Source of the DNA: a virus | IMG/VR virus record: IMGVR_UViG_3300042731_008603 | Location: 1 to 26,280 of that record | Length of the DNA stretch: 26,280 bases | Strand: one strand, 5' to 3' | Shown: piece by piece, positions 1-8,133 of the stretch | How positions within the stretch are numbered: the first letter of the stretch is position 1 | Layout: each line of letters starts with the position of its first letter | Position numbers and translations under genes: made by a program | The notes under the pieces: generated by a model | Databases searched by the model: none | What the model was told of the DNA's origin: nothing | What the model saw: only the letters and a program-made list of their open reading frames with translations

Positions 1-2
1 AA

Positions 3-650
3 ACTACTTCCACTTCTTGGAACACTACTAGAACTACATTAACAACATTTAGTACTAGTAAATCTACAACCACTACTTTTAGTACAAGTGTTAGTACTAG
101 TAAATCAACAACTACAAGTTGGAATACTACTAGAACAACTTCTACAAGTTGGAATACTACTCGTAGTACAACTACTACATTTAATACAAGCCAAAGTACT
201 ACAACAACATTTAGTACTAGTCAAAGTACAACCACTACATTCAATACATCTTGGAGTACTAGTAAAACTACTACTACTACATTTAATACAACTCGTAGTA
301 CAACAACTACATTTAGTACAAGTCAGAATACAACAACAACATTTAGTACTAGTTCTAGTACAACCACAACGTTTAATACAACTTGGTCAACAACTCGTAG
401 TACAACAACTACCTTTAATACTACTAGATCTACTACAACTAGTTGGACTACTAGTCAAAGTACAACAACAACTTTTTCAACAAGTGCTAATACAACTACA
501 ACGTTTAATACAACTTGGTCTACTAGTAGATCAACAACTACAACATTTAATACAAGTAAATCAACTACAACATCATGGACTACTAGTGCATCAACAGTAA
601 CAACATGGACTACTACTTGGACTACAACTCGTAGTACCACAACAACTTTC
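3..650 (+). repeat. Degenerate 30-bp tandem coding repeat
   Basis: Units of about 30 bp encode the Thr/Ser-rich decapeptide, with 12-bp insertions at some joints giving 42-bp units. Copies differ mainly at third codon positions and at the tenth residue (Q, R, W, K, A or S). Synonymous ACT/ACA drift indicates old repeats held at the protein level rather than a recent expansion. The periodicity also keeps other frames open, so long ORFs in those frames here are artefacts. Confidence 0.8.
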
Positions 651-857
651 TCTACTCAAACATATACGGGTACAGGAAGGTCTACTGATAAAACAACAAA
701 TACCTCAGTAGCAAGAGGATGGTATTCTACTATAGTTGATAGACATGTTAAAAATACTTCTAAATCTAAAGTAGGAAAAGTACAATATGTTAAAAATAAT
801 AGTAAAAGTAAATGGAGTAGAGGAGAATGGAATAGATATAAAAATAGAGGAAAGTAA
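3..857 (+). CDS. Thr/Ser-rich repeat protein, 5' truncated (probable fibre or surface protein)
   Basis: The frame is open from the left edge to TAA at 855-857, so the start lies outside the window. About the first 215 visible residues are a low-complexity array of a roughly 10-residue unit resembling STTTTFNTSx, with F sometimes W and N sometimes S or T. Four-residue inserts (STSK, STTR, STSR, TTTR) follow some units. The array then gives way to about 65 basic residues rich in K, R, W and N with almost no repeat character. Similar Thr-rich repeats are familiar from tail-fibre-like proteins of marine phages. The alternating TxT spacing would suit a beta-solenoid or trimeric fibre shaft, but this is inference. 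No catalytic motif is visible. The next genes encode glycosyltransferases, so the dense Ser/Thr could be an O-glycosylation target. A shell protein or secreted adhesin is also possible. The frame call is firm and the function is not. Confidence 0.75.
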   Translation, partial: TTSTSWNTTRTTLTTFSTSKSTTTTFSTSVSTSKSTTTSWNTTRTTSTSWNTTRSTTTTFNTSQSTTTTFSTSQSTTTTFNTSWSTSKTTTTTFNTTRSTTTTFSTSQNTTTTFSTSSSTTTTFNTTWSTTRSTTTTFNTTRSTTTSWTTSQSTTTTFSTSANTTTTFNTTWSTSRSTTTTFNTSKSTTTSWTTSASTVTTWTTTWTTTRSTTTTFSTQTYTGTGRSTDKTTNTSVARGWYSTIVDRHVKNTSKSKVGKVQYVKNNSKSKWSRGEWNRYKNRGK

Positions 858-889
858 TTTGGTTTTTTAAAAGGTTATTATTATATTGG
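858..889 (+). promoter_or_regulatory. Class I (Bacteroidota-type) promoter for the glycan island
   Basis: TTTG at 858-861, exactly 20 nt, then TATATTGG at 882-889, 25 nt before the ATG at 915. This fits the Bacteroidota sigma consensus (TTTG near -33, TAnnTTTG near -7) and has the same geometry as the sites at 8901, 21526 and 23002. It is the least perfect of the four at the -7 box. Confidence 0.5.
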
Positions 890-914
890 TTAATACTAAA
901 AAGTTATTTTATAT

Positions 915-1838
915 ATGGAAATGTTCAATAAAAAGGTTCTTGAAGAAAGAATTGGTTCATTAAAGAAAAACACAAATCTTAGAGATTTAGAAGATGTTGA
1001 AGGGTATGTAATTCGTAAATGTAAAGAATTAGATATCGAACATAGTTATGATGTATTAGCAGAAGAAATGCCCTATTTTAAAACAATGGGTTATACAGAA
1101 CATGCTGGAAATTTTTATTTACAACCCCTAAACTTAAAATTAAGATTAGAATCTATTACAGATGCATGGTATGATCAAACTGATTATCCTATTATTGACT
1201 TCGCTTCTCATATGGCTAAAAGAGTAGAAGAAAAAACAGCTAATAAATACCAAAGTAGAGAACAAGATTTTGAACAATACAGAGATGTAGAAAATATAGT
1301 AGTACTCCCAGGATCTAATAAATTAAAAGGTAATACTTGTTTAAATAAATTAAGATATCTAAAAAAGAAATATAGTGATAATCTTTATTTTAAACCTCAT
1401 CCTATTACAACTCATGCTGTTGTTGGGGAATTAAAAGATTTATTAGGAGCAGATGCTGTACTTCCTAGAGATATTGATTTATATCATTTTTTAAATAAAG
1501 CTAAAAAAGTGTATTCAACTCACTGGAGTGAATCAGTAATTAATGCTATTGCATTAGGTAAACCGGTTGAAGCAGTAGATGTTTATAATGATATTGCCCA
1601 ATCATCCTTTTATGCTTTAAACACACAAGCTTTTGCTCATCAACATCATGGAAAAGAATGGATAAATAAAACTTTTTCTAATCCAAAATCAGGTGTAATT
1701 AATCCTTACATTGATAAAAATTGGAAAGATAAAGTAGATGATTATTTTGCATATATTTGTGAAAAAAGAGATTATTATAAACATTGGTTTATTGATCAAA
1801 AATTAAAAGAAGAGTTAAAAAAGAAAAACATGATCTAA
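915..1838 (+). CDS. GT-B glycosyltransferase, capsule-polysaccharide (KpsS/KpsC)-like
   Basis: A 307-aa protein. The C-terminal half looks like the nucleotide-sugar-binding half of a GT-B enzyme: a KPHP motif at residues 160-163 after a beta strand, then a stretch at about 200-218 where Ser and Glu precede a helix ending in LGKPV. KPHP followed by a helix and GKPV is typical of capsule synthesis and CDP-glycerol or sialyl-type transferases. The N-terminal half is poorly conserved, as usual for acceptor domains. There is no signal peptide or membrane segment, so the product is probably cytosolic. It starts the glycan island after a class I promoter and abuts the next gene, whose ATG directly follows its TAA. 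An alternative start lies two codons in. Donor and acceptor cannot be told from the sequence. Confidence 0.55.
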   Translation: MEMFNKKVLEERIGSLKKNTNLRDLEDVEGYVIRKCKELDIEHSYDVLAEEMPYFKTMGYTEHAGNFYLQPLNLKLRLESITDAWYDQTDYPIIDFASHMAKRVEEKTANKYQSREQDFEQYRDVENIVVLPGSNKLKGNTCLNKLRYLKKKYSDNLYFKPHPITTHAVVGELKDLLGADAVLPRDIDLYHFLNKAKKVYSTHWSESVINAIALGKPVEAVDVYNDIAQSSFYALNTQAFAHQHHGKEWINKTFSNPKSGVINPYIDKNWKDKVDDYFAYICEKRDYYKHWFIDQKLKEELKKKNMI

Positions 1839-2873
1839 ATGAAGTTATGTTTAATTACCAATTATGTTAATAAAGGGTATATTGAAGAAACTTTAATTTT
1901 AAACCAATTAATTGATACTTTAGAATTACTCCCCGAGGATGTTATTGAATTTAAAAATGAAAATCAAGTATATTCTTTAAATCAATATTATACTCATGCT
2001 TTAGTATTACTAAATTCCGAAATTACAAGCTATCAATATATAGTAAATTTCCTTTCTGAATTAACAATTCCTAAAATTTTTATTGTAGATACAATTCCTG
2101 AAGTTGAAAAAGACTTAAATACTGAATTTGTAAAAAATTTCTCAATTGAAAAAGACTATGTCTATTCTACTTTAAAAACTAATGAATGGAATGAATTATA
2201 TTCCCTATCAGATGGGTTCATATTTTATAATGAAAAAGATAAACATTTATTTAATGAAAAATATATTTCAAATAAAGTTGTATCTTGTGTAATACCTCCT
2301 TCATTAGGTAAAAAAGAATTTGTAAAATTAAATGAACAAAATATTATAAAAACTAATAATATAGGTTATAATGGAACTCCTTCATATTCTAAAGGAATTT
2401 TTCATCTAGAATTTTATTCAAAATATTTAAATAATTTTAATTTTTCTTTATATGGTTCCCATGGAAAAAACCCAGTAAAAAACGAAAACATAGTTAATTA
2501 TTTAACTGAAAAATATCCAAATATAAATTTCTATGGTAAATTAAAAGATTATAATAAATTTTATTTAAATAACTACATATATTATGATTGTTCTTTATAT
2601 AATTCTTTTAGTTATTTTATGTATTTAAGTTTAATTAATGGTGTTGTTCCCATAATTAGTAAAAATACTTCATCATCTGAATATCTTAGTGATTATCCCT
2701 TTTCTATAGAATATGCTAATATTGAATCTTTTAATAATATATTTAACCAAATAAATAACATCTCAGTTTCAGAATTAAGAAGTATATTATTTAAAACCGT
2801 AGAAGATATATCTTGGATAAATAATTCTAATTGTAAAAATTTATATAAAGAATTTATAACAAATCATTTATAA
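1839..2873 (+). CDS. GT-B glycosyltransferase, GT4-like
   Basis: A 344-aa protein with the outline of a group 1 (GT4-like) glycosyltransferase. Residues 1-160 hold alternating beta/alpha elements. At 175-187 the IGYNGTPSYSKG segment resembles the linker and first strand of the donor domain. NFYGKL at about 230-235 fits the strand before the nucleotide-binding loop. LYNSFSYFMYLSLINGVVPI at about 253-272 matches the conserved region where the family usually has E-x7-E; the first Glu appears to be replaced. It is exceptionally Asn/Ile/Tyr rich, reflecting AT bias. The downstream gene begins inside its stop codon (TAATG), suggesting coupled translation. It probably acts with its neighbours on one glycan. 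Specificity is unknown. Confidence 0.55.
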   Translation: MKLCLITNYVNKGYIEETLILNQLIDTLELLPEDVIEFKNENQVYSLNQYYTHALVLLNSEITSYQYIVNFLSELTIPKIFIVDTIPEVEKDLNTEFVKNFSIEKDYVYSTLKTNEWNELYSLSDGFIFYNEKDKHLFNEKYISNKVVSCVIPPSLGKKEFVKLNEQNIIKTNNIGYNGTPSYSKGIFHLEFYSKYLNNFNFSLYGSHGKNPVKNENIVNYLTEKYPNINFYGKLKDYNKFYLNNYIYYDCSLYNSFSYFMYLSLINGVVPIISKNTSSSEYLSDYPFSIEYANIESFNNIFNQINNISVSELRSILFKTVEDISWINNSNCKNLYKEFITNHL

Positions 2874-4222
2874 TGAATAATAAACATTCTACATTAGGAT
2901 TTGACAAAATTTATGTTATTAATTTAAAACGTAGATTAGATAGAAGGACTGCTTTAGAAAAAAAATATCCTTATTTAGATTTTACATTTATTGAAGCAAT
3001 AGATGGTAAACAATTAAAAATTCAAGATTTAATATATAATAGAGAATTAAATAAATCATTTTTTGATCCTCATGGAATGGTCACAATGGGGGTTTTTGCC
3101 TGTGCTTTATCACATAAAAAAGCTTGGGATCAAGCATTACAAGATGAAGTTGAAAATGCTTTATTTTTAGAAGATGATGTATTCCTATATAATAAATGTG
3201 TTGAAGAAAATCAATATACTGATGAATACCAAGATATATTAAATGAAATTCAATCTTATGATTGGGATTTACTACATTTGGGTAAAAAGAAATCCCAAAT
3301 TTTTGGAATGAATATAGGTAAGTATTTAACAGTTCCTAAATTTAATAATAATTACGAAGGTGCCCATGCTTATGTAGCTACTAAAGACATGATAAAAACC
3401 CTTTCAGATAATTATCTTCCTATTAAATATGCCGCTGATGTTTATTTAGAACAATATGTAAAAACCCATAAAGTTTTTACTTTAAGAAACAGTTTAATAC
3501 AACAAGTAAATGATTTAGTAGAATCCCAAAATGCCGATTCCGATACTTATTATAATGACTATAGAAAAAGTGATGGAGACGTAGCTATATCTTTTGATGA
3601 AGAAGGAAAAGTATACAATCATGAATTAGTTAAATATTTAAAACACCCTAAAGATTTATTAGATAGATATGTTGAATTAGTATTTGATTTACCTAAATTT
3701 GGAATTCAAAAATTTAACCCAGGGGGTTCTAAATTTAATAATAATTTTTTTGGTATAAGTGATTTATTAAGTTTTGTTACAACAAAATTAAATGAGGAAG
3801 AAAAACATAAAATGTTAGAAATAAACCCTCATACAGGAGAAAATACTTTTTTCTTTGGATGTAGTAATATTTTCTCATATATTTACTGTATACAAAAATT
3901 ACAAGGAGAAGATATATTTAATATAAATAATAATCTAACTTGGAAAGATATCTCTTCAGCTTTTAATAATAATACTTATTTTTTTAAAAATAAAATAGGA
4001 ATAATAAAAGATAATATAAAAAATCAAAATTTATCATTTGTGTATTACAATTTAAGAAATCGTGATCTAGCTAATTTAAAATCAAATTTAATGTTATATT
4101 CTACTAATACTAAATTAATAGGTGGTTCTAATTATAGTATAGGAAAAGAAATAATTAATGATGTATTTAACGGTAAAGACATTAAAACATTTAAAGATGA
4201 TAGCTGGATTATAGAAATATAA
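2873..4222 (+). CDS. GT25 glycosyltransferase fused to a degenerate methyltransferase-like domain
   Basis: A 449-aa protein. Residues 11-215 are a GT25 (LPS biosynthesis/procollagen galactosyltransferase type) domain: DKIYVINLKRRLDRR at 11-25, the AIDGK strand at 42-46, a Cys-Ala-LSHKKAW region at 76-85, and the metal-binding acidic LEDDV at 99-103. Residues 281-449 align by eye along their whole length with the methyltransferase encoded at 4868: FNP, FFG, KMLEI, GE-TF, S-IF--I-CI, LIGG--Y and a final DDSW or DESW. In this copy the SAM loop reads EINPHTGE instead of EIGSYKGE. The IDASHDYED strand became YNLRNRDLA and GGHDY became GGSNY, so acidic and histidine residues expected to bind SAM or metal are lost. 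The domain is probably catalytically dead and may now serve structure or acceptor binding. It starts with TAATG coupling to the previous gene. Confidence 0.7.
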   Translation: MNNKHSTLGFDKIYVINLKRRLDRRTALEKKYPYLDFTFIEAIDGKQLKIQDLIYNRELNKSFFDPHGMVTMGVFACALSHKKAWDQALQDEVENALFLEDDVFLYNKCVEENQYTDEYQDILNEIQSYDWDLLHLGKKKSQIFGMNIGKYLTVPKFNNNYEGAHAYVATKDMIKTLSDNYLPIKYAADVYLEQYVKTHKVFTLRNSLIQQVNDLVESQNADSDTYYNDYRKSDGDVAISFDEEGKVYNHELVKYLKHPKDLLDRYVELVFDLPKFGIQKFNPGGSKFNNNFFGISDLLSFVTTKLNEEEKHKMLEINPHTGENTFFFGCSNIFSYIYCIQKLQGEDIFNINNNLTWKDISSAFNNNTYFFKNKIGIIKDNIKNQNLSFVYYNLRNRDLANLKSNLMLYSTNTKLIGGSNYSIGKEIINDVFNGKDIKTFKDDSWIIEI

Positions 4223-4224
4223 TT

Positions 4225-4890
4225 ATGTTGCAAAAATTTAAAGAACAAGGTTTTATACACTTAGAAAATGTAATAGATAGTAAATTACTAGAATACACTA
4301 GGGATTTGGCTATTAAAATGAAATATAAATATATGAATTCTACTGGCAAACCCAGGGATTGGGGTACAGGCAAATTTTGGGAAGGTTTTGAAATGGCTAG
4401 TAAATTAGATTCTAAATTATTTAAATCATATACTTCTAAAATAATGTATGATTTATCTTCAACATTATTAGAAACTGATAAACCCTATCTTTTTAATGAT
4501 CAAGTAGTTGTAAAACTCCCAGGAACAAAATTTAAATTTGAACCACATTATGATAATCAGTATGGTCCCGATCCTAAAGCAGCAGAAAGGGGAGATTTTA
4601 AAACTGTAAATATATCTTGGATTTTAAATGATATGCCTTCTAAAACAGGTCCTTTAATTTGTTTAAATAAAAAAACAGATAAATGGGAAGAAATTATAGC
4701 TAAAGCAGGTGATATTGTAGCTATTGAAGGAAATACATTACATGGTTCTAGAAAAAATACATCACAAAGTGTTAGAGGGTTATATGCTTGTGTTTATTCA
4801 ACACACCCAATAGGAAATTACCATAATAATCCTACTTACCCTTATCCTAATTTTAAAGGTTTTTATAATGAAATATTCCCATCGATTTAA
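4225..4890 (+). CDS. Fe(II)/2-oxoglutarate-dependent oxygenase, PhyH family
   Basis: A 221-aa protein of the phytanoyl-CoA dioxygenase-like family, which hydroxylates small molecules or sugar and amino-acid groups using Fe(II) and 2-oxoglutarate. The N-terminal FKEQGFIHLENVID is the usual family opening. The metal triad is visible as H108-x-D110 (PHYDNQYG) and H173 (NTLHGSRKN), followed by R184, the expected 2-oxoglutarate ligand. The spacing and the double-stranded beta-helix pattern (GPLICL, GDIVAIEG) are intact, so the enzyme should be active. It lies 2 nt after the GT25 fusion gene and overlaps the next methyltransferase by 23 nt, between the two copies of the methyltransferase domain. 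It probably modifies the same glycan or its precursor; a protein target is also possible. Confidence 0.8.
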   Translation: MLQKFKEQGFIHLENVIDSKLLEYTRDLAIKMKYKYMNSTGKPRDWGTGKFWEGFEMASKLDSKLFKSYTSKIMYDLSSTLLETDKPYLFNDQVVVKLPGTKFKFEPHYDNQYGPDPKAAERGDFKTVNISWILNDMPSKTGPLICLNKKTDKWEEIIAKAGDIVAIEGNTLHGSRKNTSQSVRGLYACVYSTHPIGNYHNNPTYPYPNFKGFYNEIFPSI

Positions 4891-5440
4891 TCCAAAACCT
4901 GAATGGAATGCCAATCCTAACTTAAACCGATATTTTTTTGGTTTATTAAAAATGTTATTTGATTTATTTTTACTTTTAAAAGATATAAAAAACCCTAAAA
5001 TGTTAGAAATAGGATCTTATAAAGGAGAATCTACATTTATGTTTGCAGCTTCTGGGATTTTTAAGGAAATACATTGTATAGATCCTTATAAAGGAAAAGA
5101 GGAAGCAAAAGGAATTTTTAAAGAAGATTGGGATGAAGTAAAAAAAGAATTTATATTAAATACAAGACAATTTGATAATATAACTTTGCATAAAGATTAT
5201 AGTTATAATATTGTTGATAAATTTAAAGATGGGTACTTTGATTTTATTTATATAGATGCTTCTCATGACTATGAAGATGTAAAAAAAGATTTAGAATTAT
5301 ATTTTCCAAAAACTAAATACCTTATAGGAGGACATGATTATCAAAAAGAATGGCCCGGGGTTATGAAGGCAGTAAATGAAAAATTTGGAAGTGTCCATAA
5401 AGAATATGAAGATGAAAGTTGGTTAGTGTTAATTAAATAA
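4868..5440 (+). CDS. Class I SAM-dependent methyltransferase (Methyltransf_24-like)
   Basis: A 190-aa Rossmann methyltransferase. Motif I is KMLEIGSYKGEST at 44-56, followed by the acidic end of strand 2 (HCIDPY, 69-73). Motif IV is FIYIDASHDYEDV at 126-138, and the later strand ends GGHDY at 154-158. The ASHDYEDV signature is typical of the Methyltransf_24 group, which often methylates sugars or O-linked groups beside glycosyltransferases. All expected residues are present, unlike the paralogous C-terminal domain of the GT25 protein at 2873. The start overlaps the oxygenase gene by 23 nt. The end is followed by a class II late-like promoter, so the island's first operon probably ends here. 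Confidence 0.75.
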   Translation: MKYSHRFNPKPEWNANPNLNRYFFGLLKMLFDLFLLLKDIKNPKMLEIGSYKGESTFMFAASGIFKEIHCIDPYKGKEEAKGIFKEDWDEVKKEFILNTRQFDNITLHKDYSYNIVDKFKDGYFDFIYIDASHDYEDVKKDLELYFPKTKYLIGGHDYQKEWPGVMKAVNEKFGSVHKEYEDESWLVLIK

Positions 5441-5448
5441 AAAAATTA

Positions 5449-5464
5449 TATATTTATAATAAAA
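5449..5464 (+). promoter_or_regulatory. Class II late-like promoter
   Basis: TATATTTATAATAAAA at 5449-5464. TATTTATA starts 21 nt before the ATG at 5472. There is no TTTG box at the class I distance. The TATAATAA core resembles the T4 late promoter TATAAATA, and the same string recurs at similar spacing upstream of 9248, 13236, 14303 and 24302. Confidence 0.55.
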
Positions 5465-5471
5465 TTAAATA

Positions 5472-5789
5472 ATGGAACATATTTGGAAAATTTCAAACCT
5501 AGGTAGAACTATTAGTAACGGAGTAGTTAACAAAGTAGAATTTGGACTATACTCATCAGTTGGTACTGATCCTAAATTTGAAACTAGAAAATTAGGAGAA
5601 ATTGAAATTACAGGTTCAGTTAGTGATCCGGGATTTGTAGCTTTTGCTGATCTTACTGAAGAAATCGTTTTAGGTTGGGTTAATGATAATATTGATGAAA
5701 CTGCTTGGGAAGTTGAAACATCATCATCATTAGCCGAAATGGAATCAAATTACTCAGCTCCTACTCACGAAGCGGGATTACCTTGGTAA
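5472..5789 (+). CDS. Small conserved phage protein, probably structural
   Basis: A 105-aa acidic protein that I recognise only as a type seen in many tailed phages. It has an N-terminal W-x-I-x2-L followed by GVVNKVEFGL, a central IEITGS strand, a segment with FADLTEEIVLGWV near residues 58-70, and a C-terminal G-L-P-W tail. Beta-rich composition without catalytic motifs suggests a small virion or tail-accessory component. Its own class II late-like promoter 21 nt upstream supports late expression. It interrupts the glycan island and is separated from flanking genes by short AT-rich gaps. Function is not established. Confidence 0.6.
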   Translation: MEHIWKISNLGRTISNGVVNKVEFGLYSSVGTDPKFETRKLGEIEITGSVSDPGFVAFADLTEEIVLGWVNDNIDETAWEVETSSSLAEMESNYSAPTHEAGLPW

Positions 5790-5807
5790 TTTAATTAAAA
5801 AATAGTT

Positions 5808-6680
5808 ATGAACATAATATTTCAAGTAGATGGGGGGCTTGGAAAAAGCATTGCCTCCACAGCTGTAATCTCAGCAATAAAAAAAAGATATAAAACTGCT
5901 AAAATTATAGTAGTAACAGCTTTTCCCGATGTATTTTTAAATAATCCAAAAGTAGATAAAACTTATTTATCTAATCAAGTAAATGGTCTTTATGAAAGAT
6001 ATATTAAAAATCAAGATGCTAAGGTATTTGCTTTCGAACCCTATAGTCATAATAATTTTTTAACTGAACAAGAATCGTTATTAGAAACTTGGTGTAGATT
6101 ATGTGGGGTACAATATAAAGGAGAATCTCCAGAATTTTATTTAACACAAGCGGAAATAGATTATTTTACTCCTTATTACCAACCTGAAAAACCAATATTT
6201 GTAGTTCATCCTCATGGAGGACCTGAGGGTCAAGGCTATCAATATTCTTGGACTAGAGATATTCCATCTTCAACTATGGTTGATATTATTAATCATTATA
6301 AAAATGATTATACTATAATTCAAATAAGAAGAAAAGATCAACCCCAATATGAAAATACCTTATCAGCTTTAGATGGGTATAGAAGTATAGCTATAATGTT
6401 AATGTTATCTAAAAAAAGATTATTAATAGATTCTTTTGCTCAACATTTAGCTGCATCTTTAAAATTACCTTCTGTAGTGTGTTGGGTAACTACTAATCCT
6501 AAAATATTTGGTTATCAATCCCATACTAATATTTTAGCTAATTCTTTTACCAAAGAACCTAAATTAGACCAAGCAGTATACCAACCTTTTAATTTGTATC
6601 AAGACATACACACTTTGCCTTATAACAATATAAATGAAATATTTGATTCTAGCAAAATTATTGAGGCGCTAGGAAATTAA
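5808..6680 (+). CDS. GT9-like (heptosyltransferase-type) glycosyltransferase
   Basis: A 290-aa GT-B protein resembling the ADP-heptose:LPS heptosyltransferase family (GT9). The N-terminus holds a glycine loop, GGLGKSI at 9-15, followed by a helix and the strand IIVVTAFP, typical of the acceptor-domain opening. Residues 131-137 (FVVHPHG) mark the start of the donor domain. DSFAQHLAASLKLPSVV at about 208-224 corresponds to the GT9 segment in which an Asp or Ser and a His contact the donor sugar, followed by W and TTNP. It is shorter than cellular heptosyltransferases (about 320-350 aa). It lies 18 nt after the small structural-like gene and no separate promoter was seen. It probably acts with the glycosyltransferases at 915-4222. 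Confidence 0.65.
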   Translation: MNIIFQVDGGLGKSIASTAVISAIKKRYKTAKIIVVTAFPDVFLNNPKVDKTYLSNQVNGLYERYIKNQDAKVFAFEPYSHNNFLTEQESLLETWCRLCGVQYKGESPEFYLTQAEIDYFTPYYQPEKPIFVVHPHGGPEGQGYQYSWTRDIPSSTMVDIINHYKNDYTIIQIRRKDQPQYENTLSALDGYRSIAIMLMLSKKRLLIDSFAQHLAASLKLPSVVCWVTTNPKIFGYQSHTNILANSFTKEPKLDQAVYQPFNLYQDIHTLPYNNINEIFDSSKIIEALGN

Positions 6681-6695
6681 TATTTATTATTAAAT
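6681..6695 (+). promoter_or_regulatory. Variant class II promoter (weak)
   Basis: TATTTATTATTAAA begins at 6681, 22 nt before the ATG at 6703. It has two T substitutions relative to the other class II sites. Position and spacing fit the class, but AT richness makes chance matches likely. Confidence 0.3.
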
Positions 6696-6702
6696 TTTAT
6701 AT

Positions 6703-7185
6703 ATGAGTTGGACCTATAAGACACATAAAATAGGAGACATCACTCAATTTCCAGAAAATACATTTGGTTTTGTTTACATAGTTACCCATGCCCCTTCAGG
6801 TAAAGCCTACATTGGAAAAAAAGTATTGTTCCATAATAAAAAACAAAAAATTGGAAAACGAGAATTAGAAAAACTATCAGGAGTAGTAGGACGTCGTCCT
6901 GCTTATAAATTAGTAGTTAAAGAATCTGATTGGCTTAATTATTATGGGTCTCAAAAAGAGATTAAACAATTATTACTTGAAGGTAAAAAAGATGAATTCC
7001 AACGTACCATTTTAAAAATGTGTCCTGATAAAAAATCATTAACTTATTTTGAAGTGAAATACCAAATGATATATCAGGTATTAGAAAAACCAGATGAATT
7101 TTTCAATGATAATATTTTAGGTAAATTTTATACAAGAGATTTATCGAATATTGAATTTGAAGATTTTGTGGAGGAGCATAAATAG
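6703..7185 (+). CDS. GIY-YIG-type nuclease-like protein
   Basis: A 160-aa protein with a GIY-YIG nuclease core: F23-V24-Y25, exactly 10 residues, then Y36-I37-G38, followed by the basic KKVLF strand. A conserved-looking SDWLNYYGS block sits at 75-83. A helix with E117 (LTYFEVKYQ) is the likely metal-binding glutamate. The first motif is FVY rather than GIY, a common variation. I recognise this arrangement from T4-like marine phages, where it is annotated as a Seg-like or hypothetical nuclease. There is no separate DNA-binding domain, so it may be a DNA-processing nuclease rather than a homing enzyme. It lies directly upstream of primase and the RecB-type nuclease, consistent with DNA metabolism. 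Confidence 0.65.
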   Translation: MSWTYKTHKIGDITQFPENTFGFVYIVTHAPSGKAYIGKKVLFHNKKQKIGKRELEKLSGVVGRRPAYKLVVKESDWLNYYGSQKEIKQLLLEGKKDEFQRTILKMCPDKKSLTYFEVKYQMIYQVLEKPDEFFNDNILGKFYTRDLSNIEFEDFVEEHK

Positions 7186-7203
7186 TTTTATATATTACCA
7201 TTT

Positions 7204-8133
7204 ATGGTAAATCAATTATTAGTTACATTAGTTAATTCTGTATTAGGTTCTGGCAAACCCACTGCTAGAAATAATTATGCATACCATTGTCCTTTTTGTA
7301 ACCACCATAAACCTAAATTAGAGGTTAATTTAACAGAAAATAGAGAAGGAAAAAATCCTTGGCATTGTTGGGCTTGTGATGTTAGAGGAACTACTATATA
7401 TAACTTATTTAAACAACTTAAAGTAGAAGCAGGGAAGTATACTGAATTAAAATCATTAGTTAAAACTTCTAAATCAATAAAAGAAACACAAGTTGTTAAC
7501 AGTGTAGTATTACCTAATGAATATATAAGCCTATCTACTGGTAATTTAAGCGATATTTCTGCTAAACACGCACTCGCCTACTTAAAAAGGAGAAATATAA
7601 GTAAATACGATGTAATTAAATATAATATAGGTTATTGTAAAAATGGTTTATATGCTAATATGATTATTATTCCAACTTATGATAAAGATGGTAGATTAAA
7701 TTATTTTACAGCTCGTTCATTTGAAAAAGAACCTTATATCAAATATAGAAATCCTTCAGCAAGTAGAGATATAATTCCAAATGAACATTTAATTAATTGG
7801 AATATACCAATTGTAATATGTGAAGGATTATTTGATGCTATTGCTATTAAACGAAATGCAATACCATTATTAGGAAAAAATATTCAAAGTAGCTTAATGA
7901 AAAAAATAGTTACTTCTGTAGTAGATAAAATTTATATAGCATTAGATAGGGATGCTATGAAACAAGCTTTACGTTTCTGTGAAAATTTAATGGCAGAAGG
8001 TAAAGAAGTCTATCTTGTTGATTTACAAGATAAGGATCCAAGTGAAATGGGTTTCAAGAATTTCACTAAATTAATTCAAAACACAGTTCCATTAACCTAC
8101 TATAATTTAATGGAAAGAAAACTAGCTTTATGA
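7204..8133 (+). CDS. DNA primase (zinc-binding plus Toprim)
   Basis: A 309-aa protein that should synthesise RNA primers for lagging-strand replication. A zinc-binding domain is formed by C29-x2-C32 and C55-x2-C58, the CHC2-like arrangement of phage primases. The Toprim domain follows: CEG with E207, then ALDRD with D248 and D250, the expected metal ligands. The length matches T4-like primases, which are shorter than DnaG and lack a helicase-binding C-terminus. It overlaps the next nuclease gene by ATGA, so both are probably coupled. The start is the first ATG after the upstream gene; a TTTG box 35 nt upstream was considered and rejected as a promoter. Confidence 0.88.
   Translation: MVNQLLVTLVNSVLGSGKPTARNNYAYHCPFCNHHKPKLEVNLTENREGKNPWHCWACDVRGTTIYNLFKQLKVEAGKYTELKSLVKTSKSIKETQVVNSVVLPNEYISLSTGNLSDISAKHALAYLKRRNISKYDVIKYNIGYCKNGLYANMIIIPTYDKDGRLNYFTARSFEKEPYIKYRNPSASRDIIPNEHLINWNIPIVICEGLFDAIAIKRNAIPLLGKNIQSSLMKKIVTSVVDKIYIALDRDAMKQALRFCENLMAEGKEVYLVDLQDKDPSEMGFKNFTKLIQNTVPLTYYNLMERKLAL

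Noticed and set aside
88-600. 170-aa ORF rich in Leu, Val and Gln in the +1 frame of the repeat
   Set aside because: It is an artefact of the 30-bp repeat, which keeps several frames open. The Thr/Ser frame runs through to a sensible basic C-terminus and a stop just before a promoter.
1-650. CRISPR-like or regulatory repeat array at the left end
   Set aside because: There are no unique spacers of fixed size. Units are contiguous, in frame, and vary at synonymous positions, so it is a coding repeat.
7165-7196. TTTG-N20-TATATATT before the primase
   Set aside because: The -7 box is poor and only 7 nt remain before the ATG, unlike the 22-26 nt at the four accepted sites.
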